From: Rhizopus arrhizus
Lineage: Eukaryota; Mucoromycota; Mucoromycetes; Mucorales; Rhizopodaceae
Length of the DNA stretch: 64,000 bases
Direction: 5' to 3'
Assembly: GCA_024220505.1 (NCBI GenBank)
Contig: JAKZZE010000021.1
Location: 372,001 to 436,000 of the forward strand
In this document: positions 55,688 through 64,000 of the stretch, one piece after another
How the letters are laid out: each line of letters starts with the position of its first letter
Numbering within the stretch: position 1 is the first letter of the stretch
Notes under the pieces: model-generated
Told to the model about the DNA's origin: nothing
The model's input: only the letters and a program-made list of their open reading frames with translations
The model's database searches: none
Translations under genes and position numbers: made by a program

Positions 55688-58119
55688 ATGAATGACTGGA
55701 TTGAATTAATGAACAAGCTTCAAACCGTAGCTGCCACGGTTGGAGCAGAAAATTCACTTGATTTGCCTTTAATTATAGTTGTTGGCTCACAATCCTCTGG
55801 CAAATCTTCTGTCTTGGAAACATTTGTTCAACGAGACTTTTTGCCGCGAGGAAGTGGTATTGTGACTCGAAGACCACTTGTGCTTCAGCTAGTCACACTT
55901 CAACAGCCATCGGCTTTGGAGTACGGCGAATTCTTACATATCAAGGACAAAAAGTTTTATGAATTCAGAGAGATTTGTCAAGAAATTGAACATGAAACAA
56001 ATCGTTTGGCAGGTGCTAATAAAGGCATATCAAAGCTACCTATACACCTTCGAATCTATTCTCCAAAAGTACTCAACTTGACTCTAGTTGATTTACCTGG
56101 ATTGACAAAGGTTAGATCAAAGCACAAAAAAGAAACCTTCATTTTTCTTACTATCTATTATAGATTCCTATAGGTAAAACATATACTGTATAGATGAGAG
56201 AGTAAAAACTCATAGTCACTTTATCTCCCAGGGGATCAACCAAGTGATATAGAAAAACAAATTCGTAGCTTAGTAATGGACTATATATCAAACCCAAATA
56301 GTATCATTTTGGCTATATCACCAGCCAACGCTGATTTAGTCAACTCAGATAGTCTGAAGATAGCTAGACAAGTGGATCCAGAGGGGAAAAGAACAATTGG
56401 TGTATTGACGAAATTAGACTTGATGGATACTGGCACAAATGCTTTGGATATTTTACTAGGAAAGGCATACCCTTTAAAGTTGGGGTTCATTGGTGTTGTC
56501 AACAGAAGTCAACAGGATATCTTAACAAATAAACCAATGCATTTAGCACTCGAGGCCGAGGATGAATTCTTTAAACAGCATCCGGCTTATCGTAGTATTG
56601 CATCGCGATGTGGAACACGATATTTAAATAAGCAATTGAATAAGGTATATAAGGAGATATAGTGTTGAAAAAAATTTATACATTTTTTATGTATAGATCT
56701 TATTAGCTCATATCAAGGAAAAGCTGCCAGAGCTAAGACTTAGATTGAGCACACTAATCACCCAAACACAGCAAGAACTAGCACAATATGGAGAATCAAT
56801 AGGGTCCGCTGTATCCTCTCAAAAAGGTCCACTTATTTTAAGGCTGTTGACCAAATTTTCTAATGATTATATTGGCTCTATTGATGGAACATCATCAGAG
56901 TTGTCTGCCAAAGAATTGTACGTAAAGAAACATTTATCTATAAAAGAGATGACAAAACTAACACATCATTCAAGGTGCGGTGGTGCACGTATTTACCATA
57001 TTTTTAATCAAGTATTTAAGCAAGCATTAAATGTGATACCCCCCTGTTCCAATCTAAGTGATCATGATATTCGTACTGCCATTCGAAATTCAACAGGTCC
57101 ACGTCCTTCTCTATTTGTACCTGAATTGGCTTTTAATTTATTAATGCGACCGCAGATTAAGCTACTAGAAGTACCTAGTTTACGATGTGTCGAGATGGTG
57201 TATGAAGAATTAATGAAACTATGTCACAGTTCAGATACAACAGTAGTAAGTCTTCTTTTTTTCATTTCTTCGTACCATGTACAATGCTTTTGACATATTC
57301 TGATAAAGGAGATATCAAGATACCCAAGGCTTCATCAGAAATTAATAGAAGTTGTTTCAGAATTATTAAGAGAAAGGTTAGGACCAACAGTGACCTATGT
57401 TGAAAATCTGATTGCAATTGAACGAGCTTATATCAACACGAACCATCCTGATTTTTTGGGAGCAGCTGGAGCAATGGCTAGCTTAGAACAAGAATCGAGA
57501 AAAAAGATGAGATTGGCGGCCTTTAAGCGTAGACAGCTAGCAGCAATGAATTATAGGTCGGATTCTGCCAGTGTGGTATCAGGGCAAGAAGAGAACTCCT
57601 CAAAGGAATCCCTCTTTAGTTATTTCTTTGGAAGAGGAGGGACAGACAATAAAAATGAAAAATCAAATGTAGAAAGTGTTGTGATAAAGGCTCAAGAGGC
57701 TGCGCCTCCGTTGAATAGCATAGTGCAGAATGAAATGATCAAAAAATTAGAGCAGATATCACTCGATGATGAATTTGTGACAGACAAAGAAGAGCTAGAG
57801 ATACAACTAATTCGTAAGTGTAACATCAACTTGATTTTAACATGCTTACTCATTTTTTCTTTCAGGTGCCCTAATTACAAGCTATTTTAACATAGTGAAA
57901 AAGAATATACAAGATTTGGTTCCTAAGTCTATCATGCATTTATTAGTGAATCATTCTCGAGAATCAATCCAAAATAGACTTGTTTCAACCTTGTACAAAG
58001 AAGAAATATTCGATGAACTGCTGCAAGAAGACGAAACAATTTCAGTTGAAAGAGAGAGGTGTAAAGCAATGCTGAAAATGTATAAGCAAGCCTTTGAACT
58101 TATTAAGAGCTCAATTTAA
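55688..58119 (+). CDS. VPS1: Dynamin-family GTPase Vps1
   Basis: Large GTPase for vacuolar sorting, endocytosis and peroxisome fission. Seven exons: 55688-56110, 56164-56173, 56232-56644, 56697-56917, 56975-57245, 57309-57813 and 57866-58119; 698 aa (yeast Vps1 704). GTPase motifs: P-loop [12 protein letters not shown] (residues about 33-44), DLPGLTK (G3), then [11 protein letters not shown], and LTKLD (G4). The middle/stalk domain includes [27 protein letters not shown] and [10 protein letters not shown]; a Ser-rich insert B separates it from the GTPase effector domain ([20 protein letters not shown]). There is no PH or proline-rich domain, as in Vps1. Exon 2 is a 10-nt microexon (ATTCCTATAG) required to restore the canonical motif after DLPGLTK. 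Intron 4 uses the GTACGT donor. Confidence 0.93.
56164..56173 (+). other. VPS1: 10-nt microexon of VPS1
   Basis: ATTCCTATAG flanked by a 53-nt intron ending TATTATAG and a 58-nt intron starting GTAAAA. It encodes I-P-I and the first base of Gly, exactly the residues expected between DLPGLTK and GDQPSDIE; without it the frame breaks. Confidence 0.88.
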
Positions 58120-58171
58120 TGATAATTGAGTTTCAAAATAAATAAAAAAAATTACAAGGGATTCTGAAACA

Positions 58172-58174
<3 letters not shown>

Positions 58175-58217
<43 letters not shown>
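58175..58217. repeat. 43-nt poly(T) tract
   Basis: Pure T run between the VPS1 stop and the HEM3 ATG, 17 nt before the latter. The whole spacer between the genes is only 114 nt. Confidence 0.9.
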
Positions 58218-58233
58218 CTTACTGTTTCAGACT

Positions 58234-59337
58234 ATGGCTGCTACTATCCACTCTACTACCACAAAAAAGAGCTTTGTCATTGGTACCCGCAAATCTCAAT
58301 TGGCTCTTGCTCAAACACACTTGGTGCGTAATGCACTTCAAGAAATATATCCCGATTTTGAATTTACTGTTGAAGCCATGTCAACCACAGGAGATAACAT
58401 TTTAGATAAAGCACTTAGCAAAATTGGTGAAAAAGCTCTGTTTACCAAGGAATTGGAAGTCGCCTTGGCTGATAGAAAAGTTGACTTTGTTGTTCATAGT
58501 TTTAAAGACTTACCCACTGTTTTACCGCCCGGTATGGAAATCGGTGCTATTTTGGAACGTGAAGATCCTCGGGATGCACTTGTGTTGAATGCAAGAAACG
58601 AAGGGAAAAGTTTAGATACTTTACCAGCAGGATCTGTTATCGGTACGAGTTCACTTCGAAGAGTTGCTCAATTAAAGCGAAGATACCCTCACTTAAAATT
58701 TGCTGATGTGGTAAAATAATAGAGCAACATTTTTTTTTTTTGTATTAACTTTTTTATTTGTAGAGAGGCAATTTGTAAGTCTTAACTTCACTAGAAAAGA
58801 AAGAATAAGAAATAATAGATTCATAGGAACACTCGATTGGCTAAATTGGATGATGAGAATGGGCCATTTAGTGGCATTATATTGGCTGTTGCAGGACTTG
58901 TTCGATTGAATATGGGTGATCGTATCTCATGCAAACTATCCTCTTCAGATTCTCTTTATGCTGTGTCTCAAGGTGCGCTGGCTATAGAATGTAGAGAAAA
59001 GGACAAAGAAGTAATGGCCTTATTGGAGCCTTTAAACCATGCAAATACAAGGCTCATGTGTTTATCTGAACGCTCTTTGATGCGTACATTAGAAGGTGGA
59101 TGTAGTGTACCTATTGGTGTCAATACAAACTTAGAAAACAACAAGCTTCAACTTCATGGCTTAGTAGCTAGTCTTGATGGACAGAACGTTGTAGAATATA
59201 AGGATGAGGTTAACCTTGAAGGTGCAGAGACAAGAGAAGCAAGAGAAGCATTGGCAGAAAGATTAGGCAACTCAGTAGCAAACCAGTTATTAAAGGATGG
59301 AGCAGATAAGATATTGGCTGAATTGGCTCATAAATAA
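58234..59337 (+). CDS. HEM3: Porphobilinogen deaminase (hydroxymethylbilane synthase)
   Basis: Third enzyme of heme synthesis: joins four porphobilinogen molecules into hydroxymethylbilane in the cytosol. Three exons: 58234-58710, 58764-58774 and 58827-59337; 332 aa (yeast 327). Diagnostic segments: [20 protein letters not shown] at the start, [39 protein letters not shown], and the cofactor site [11 protein letters not shown], whose Cys (residue 255) carries the dipyrromethane. The middle exon is an 11-nt microexon (AGAGGCAATTT) encoding the conserved RGNL turn, which the flanking exons complete to [12 protein letters not shown]. The gene starts 17 nt after a 43-T tract and only 114 nt downstream of VPS1. 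Confidence 0.95.
58764..58774 (+). other. HEM3: 11-nt microexon of HEM3
   Basis: AGAGGCAATTT, between 53-nt and 52-nt introns (GT-AG on both sides). It supplies R-G-N and two bases of Leu of the conserved RGNLNTRL motif. Confidence 0.88.
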
Positions 59338-59655
59338 TTTTTTTCTAGCTGAAAATAAAAAGCATACAGTATTATATATTCATCAAATCATGCTCTTGCA
59401 GCTTTATCATCTACATGTTCGCTTTCTGCTCTAAACCATACTAATTACGCTTAGTGAGCCTATACGATTTTGGTTTGATTTACCAGAACTAACTATAGAC
59501 ATTTCATAAAAGGATCTTATTGGCCCAATAATGCCCATAAAAAGCAGACATGATTGAATACAACAACCAATCGTTTTTAAAACCCAGGAACAGACCACTT
59601 TCTCAACTCAGTACAAGTGAATGAAGTAACATATCTTTTTTGTTTAATTGTAATA
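59338..59655. other. Intergenic, HEM3 3' end and LSM1 promoter
   Basis: No gene recognised in these 318 nt. Confidence 0.55.
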
Positions 59656-60243
59656 ATGGAAATTGCTAATGGACCACTTTTTACTACTTCAACTGGTCTT
59701 ATAGATAGTATAGACAGTATGTAAAAATTAGAATATTACGCAAAATGTACATAACTCAATGCATGCATAATAAAGAAAAACTTATGGTTGTATTAAGAGA
59801 TGGACGTAAACTCATTGGTATTTTAAGGTCTTTTGATCAGTTCGGTAAGAAACGAAATTGCACTTAAAGAGAATAACGTCATTAACAGTAAGTAATAGCT
59901 AATTTAGTGTTGCAAGACACTATTGAAAGAATTTACGTCCGTGGTTGTTATGGTGATATTCCAAGAGGTGTATTCTTAATTCGTGGTGAAAATGTGGTTT
60001 TGCTTGGTGAAATCGTAAGTTGCAATATAAACAAAAAATTTACTGTATTAAACTCATTCTTTCCATAATAAAAAGGATGTAGACAAAGAAGATCAAATTA
60101 ACTTAAGACAAGTGTCAGTTGAAGAAATATTAGTTGCGCAAAGGGAAGAATTAGAATTGAAAGAAAAGGTTGAAAAAATCAAAAGTAATGCATTATATAA
60201 TCAAGGATTTTGCGTAGATACGAGTCAAAATGATTTGTATTAG
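59656..60243 (+). CDS. LSM1: Sm-like protein LSM1 (mRNA decay)
   Basis: Subunit of the cytoplasmic Lsm1-7 ring that, with Pat1, binds the 3' end of oligoadenylated mRNA and triggers decapping. Four exons: 59656-59716, 59776-59844, 59899-60014 and 60076-60243, introns 54-61 nt; 137 aa. The Sm fold is clear: Sm1 [20 protein letters not shown] then [15 protein letters not shown], and Sm2 [16 protein letters not shown]. The sequence [20 protein letters not shown] separates LSM1 from other Lsm proteins. The C-terminal extension ([20 protein letters not shown]) is the long helix that in yeast Lsm1 crosses the ring. Every exon boundary was needed to recover the motifs. The convergent small gene at 60288 begins 44 nt beyond the stop. 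Confidence 0.93.
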
Positions 60244-60287
60244 AAATAGTAAATATATGTGTATATTTTATAGAAAACATTAAAGAG

Positions 60288-60464
60288 TTATTTTGATGAG
60301 AACAGTCTTGACATCTTTCTTTGAATTTGATCAATTAAACCACCTATTGCAGCTAAAGGAAGTAAAAGTATGCCACAACCACAGTTGTTGACATGAGAAG
60401 GTTCATCTGGAGAAGTGAAAGGTTCATTTGTTGGGTGCTCTGAATTTGTTTTAGTTGTTGACAT
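60288..60464 (-). CDS. 58-aa protein with Cys-Gly and hydrophobic segment
   Basis: Small single-exon frame from an ATG at 60464. A polar N-terminus (MSTTKTNSEHPTNEPF) is followed by NNCGCGILLLPLAAIGGLID, i.e. a C-G-C motif leading into a hydrophobic segment, and a basic C-terminus (QRKMSRLFSSK). It may be a membrane-associated or lipidated small protein. No family recognised. The clean ending convergent with LSM1 and protein-like composition favour a real gene, but there is no independent support. Confidence 0.45.
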   Translation of the reverse strand: MSTTKTNSEHPTNEPFTSPDEPSHVNNCGCGILLLPLAAIGGLIDQIQRKMSRLFSSK

Positions 60465-62499
60465 TTTGATATAAAAAGGGGAAATCAAAGCCATTCGAGT
60501 TTTGCTTTTTTTGGATTTGAAACCCAGATAAAAACAAACAAAAAGCAACAGGATCAAATAATAATAAAGCTGATGAAGGAATAACGGCAAAGAAATAGGA
60601 CTTATTCAAAGCTCTACTGGATTAATAAAAATGGCTTAAATCAACCAAGACAGGTTTTAAGAAATTTTACTCAGAGAGAATAAAAATAAAAAAATGCTTG
60701 TTGGCTAAATTCGATGTCTTTTAAAGGAGTGTGGTTCACCCAGAAAGTATACTTGGTATATTTCTTGTCTGTCTACACTAAGTTACATGGTACTTTATGA
60801 ATTGATATACACAAAGCATGCAAATTGTAAGCTACTTTCCTGATGTTTAGCACTTGAATTTAACATTTGTTATGCTCAACCGATGGTTCACTATTGATGG
60901 AAACAAATGAAGTCAACTGTACATAGTAGTATTGCATTTCTCGCTTTTTGTATTATACATCATCTGCTTTAGATAATTGATTTTCTTGGTAATTACATTT
61001 GAAGTTATTCTGCACACGACACAATAAAAAAAAAATCGGCCTGTTAATACGTGTATTAAAATGCTTAATTTATATGATTTTGGGGGTTTTTTTTTTCTTT
61101 TTGTTCATTAAAGAATATCTAATCTATAACCATATCTCTCACTCGAAGTTAGTAAATTAACAACTCATTAGTTAGATGGGGATAATGTAATATAGCTGCC
61201 ATAAGATTAAATGAAAAAGAAAATATTTATGCTGCAAAACCTACAATCAATTGGTATGCTATATTTGAATCACAATCACGTGAAAAGAGTTTCACTATAT
61301 GCATGGTATAATATTTGAAGTATTCTGTACCTTTAAAAAATCCTGCACGTTACTACAAAAATAGCTGATTATCAGGGCGTCCTAATCCTGAATTTAACCA
61401 TATTACCAATTTATACGATTGCTAAATGCAATTATTTCAATACTAACTGCAAAAGATTTTTTTTTGTTGCTTTAAGTATAAAATGTGGGATTAATATATG
61501 CTGTGTAAGCCAAAATACAGTATTTCGAAGTCGCAAAAGCTGTATAAATAATTTCAAATCCGTCAATACATACAAACATTTTGACATTTAAAAATTCCAT
61601 TATGTCGCTTGCGCTAAACTCTCCATCAGGGTTTTCAATTTTTCAGAGAATGAAACATTATACAATATCAAAAAGATCAAAGAAAGATAGAGTTTTTTAA
61701 AACATACCTTTTTCAGCTCTTAAAACTTCTTAAACTTTGATTAACAGTATCAACTATGCAAAAGTAAAAGTACATCTGATCACTCCCTCTAATCCAAATA
61801 CACCATGATAAGCTTACTTATAACGATTGTCCGTATGGAGTTGACCATAAATAGCTGACAAAGGCCCCTTTCATTTAGCTGTTTTAATAGTGAATGTATC
61901 AAAGGAGAAAAGAAGAGCTTACGCTTAGAACGGTAAAGATTAGAAGACGTGTGAACAACAAGAAGTCATAAAATAACGACTCCTCTTTTTATTTTAAAGG
62001 AAAAAGAAAGAAAGGAAAGTACAATTTATTTTTTATATTTTTTATATTTAATTACTTTGATTTCATTATTTATTTGGAATGCTCTTTTTTCATTTTTAAC
62101 TATACAAATGCAATGAACAACTAATTGCATTTGGTCTTAGCCTTTAACCACATTTTATAGTAAAATGATTCAAATTAAAGATAGAAATGATGTTTATTGC
62201 ATCTATAAGATGAAAGACAAAGCCGAAATTGTCTTCAAGATTTAATAAGTTTTATAAATGCAACATTCTTGCTCTTGTTTATGTTCAAACACAAACAAAA
62301 TGTAAAAAGAAATGCTAAAACGAGCCATATTTCATCTGTTTATCAAAAAGCAAAGTTAAACATGTAAGTAAAAAAGCACAAGTCATGCAGACAATTGAAT
62401 CAATAAAGAAACAAATATCATAAGTACAATCTTTATCACTAATCGGCTAAAGAGTAATTATGTAAGTTTTATAGAAAACAATTAGCAAAATAGTTTTGC

Positions 62500-62532
<33 letters not shown>

Positions 62533-62855
62533 GTGAAAACGATATCGAAGTACCTATAAGCACCATATTTAGATATTGGATACTATAATATATTTCGAAA
62601 GCATAAAAATGTAGTTTTCTTTGATTATATCGTTTTTTTATAACAAAAAAGTGGAAGAGTGAAGATACAGATAAAAGGCGCTGGTTATTTTATGAGAGTA
62701 ACCAAGAGCTTTTATGCTTTCAAGAGAAAATTTGAGATATTCAACTAAAATAAAAGGCGTATAGTAAAATACCTAATTGTTAGGAAAATAAGAAATAATG
62801 AAAGGATAGTTGGTTTATTTTTTTTCCTCTTCCTTTTTTTCTTTTTGTCGTTAAA
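60465..62855. other. 2.4-kb AT-rich intergenic region
   Basis: No gene recognised. Contains a 28-A run at 62500-62527. Short frames have random AT-rich composition. Confidence 0.55.
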
Positions 62856-63053
62856 GGTGTTAGAATTGAAGGAACAAATAAATCGGATACAAAGAGCGAT
62901 CATGCAGCTTTACTTACCGACGTAAAAATGAAAGTTTTCACGTTGGGATTGAATGCGGGGATTCTTTCAGGACAAAAAAAAAGTCAATATGGTATAATAA
63001 AGATCAAGAGTATTTATTCATTAGAATGGCTCAGCACAAATTTATGCATATGA
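62856..63053 (+). pseudogene. Possible coding relic
   Basis: Sixty-six codons without a stop and with balanced composition (SDHAALLTDVKMKVFTLGLN; GILSGQKKSQYGIIKIKSIY) in otherwise AT-rich DNA, after a pyrimidine tract and an AG. No start codon at the front and no family recognised. Confidence 0.25.
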
Positions 63054-64000
63054 GCGCTCAAAGTAACATATTAAATGTCTGAGTATCTAAATTTTAATTT
63101 AATTCAACCCATTCATCCATCTAAACCTGATTGCACATTTCGATGTAACACCCTCCTATTTGCCACATTTTATCAATATGCTAACAAGCATTATACATCA
63201 TGTATATATAAAACGAGTAATCTTGTAGTATTCGTAGTGCCAAAAACATCTTATTTTATACCCTATCGTTCGATTTTTCTGTCATTCATAAAAGAGATCA
63301 CTAATGAAACTATTTTTACCTTCTGTAGAAATCTTGAGAGACCTTACAGACTTTTCCTAAAGATGTTGCTGCATCAAATCAAGAAAATTACATCCTGCGA
63401 TCTGTTATATAGCCTATATTACAAGGTTTTAAATCAATTCTGAGGTAACAATACAAGCGTAAAAGCAATTATTTAAAACCATATGATTATGTTTTACACA
63501 GTTTATTTAATCATAATTTACTAAAACAATTAAATATAGTGGACTACTTGAATGGAGATTTGTCTGTCCTTTCATTTATCAGGTCCAACCCACTACATTT
63601 TGAGTTCAGGCTGGTGGATGACGATAGCAACTCTATCAAACTATTTAAATAAAAAAGTGTTATGAAACTACTAAAAATATATAGACGAATAATATATTTT
63701 AGTAATTTCTTGAAATAGCTTTATAAAATAATTGTTATAATTTGATGAAAAAGATGAAAGCAATTTCATCAATAGTCAAGCTAATTGCCTTTAACCTCTA
63801 CTAATTAATCTATTAAATTTTATAATATTCGGTCCTATTTTTTGACCAGCATCACCTACTTTGTTTTCAAAAAAAATACTTCTATTTCTATTGGAAACAG
63901 TATTGTTCAACTTCATACTATATGTGATAAACAACTACCAATCCACATTTTTCGCTTAACATCATTAATTTACATTGCTTCTATTATGCTATCTGCTGCT
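63054..64000. other. AT-rich end of window
   Basis: A 122-codon frame from the ATG at 63075 exists, but its Phe/Tyr/Lys/Ile-rich content is what AT-rich noncoding DNA gives. No supported gene to the window end. Confidence 0.45.

Noticed and set aside
63075..63443. 122-aa protein near the window end
   Set aside because: Composition follows the local base composition; no domain, signal or splice structure.

Overview
The window is nuclear DNA of a Mucorales-type (Mucoromycota) filamentous fungus. Four things support this. Genes are split by many very short GT-AG introns, mostly 47-75 nt. Exons have moderate GC, while intergenic DNA is very AT-rich with long poly(T)/poly(A) tracts. The proteins have a clear fungal or opisthokont character. 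The interspersed relics belong to transposon types common in these fungi (Tc1/IS630-type DDE transposases and DIRS-like tyrosine recombinases). Species cannot be named from sequence alone. All multi-exon models were built by hand; for every one listed as complete, the summed exon lengths give an open frame.

Layout. 0-1.3 kb: tyrosine-recombinase retroelement fragment and a complete SINE-like insertion with a perfect 14-bp target duplication. 1.7-4.6 kb: RPS3, a small coiled-coil protein and mitoribosomal mS33. 6.0-9.1 kb: a repeat island with a dead Tc1 element that retains both ends, a decayed host or element gene and a decayed IS630-type transposase. 9.7-17.6 kb: DUF726/TMCO4-like hydrolase, cytosolic glutamyl-tRNA synthetase, class-B DnaJ and RPS23. 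17.6-24.8 kb: mostly gene-poor, with a transposase relic, a 35-bp tandem repeat and inverted arrays of a 21-nt unit at both edges, plus a small type I membrane protein. 24.8-34.2 kb: a membrane-anchored UMP/CMP kinase, an MT-A70 methyltransferase (MTA1-like) with an adjacent Myb/SANT-like gene, a ZNRD2/p27 protein with a duplicated zinc domain, and the Qb-SNARE Vti1. 34.3-43.3 kb: CLASP/Stu1, a TEA-domain transcription factor and a FYVE/coiled-coil protein. 43.3-53.4 kb: AT-rich DNA with transposase relics and a pair of paralogous secreted proteins. 53.4-60.5 kb: Dma1-like FHA-RING ligase, dynamin Vps1, HEM3, LSM1 and a 58-aa protein. 60.5-64 kb: no convincing gene.

The genes are mainly housekeeping: translation (RPS3, RPS23, mS33, GluRS), trafficking (Vti1, Vps1, FYVE), the cytoskeleton and mitosis (CLASP, Dma1), heme and nucleotide synthesis, and mRNA decay (LSM1). 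The observations most worth follow-up are these. (1) The MTA1-like methyltransferase carries a textbook PIP-box followed by a basic stretch, next to a Myb-like gene, which suggests replication-coupled adenine methylation. (2) A 27-nt near-palindromic element lies about 80 bp upstream of both ribosomal-protein genes. (3) Two neighbouring genes each contain a microexon, of 10 and 11 nt. (4) A secreted paralog pair of unknown family has diverged in charge. (5) The TEA factor appears to keep a YAP-binding-domain-like C-terminus.
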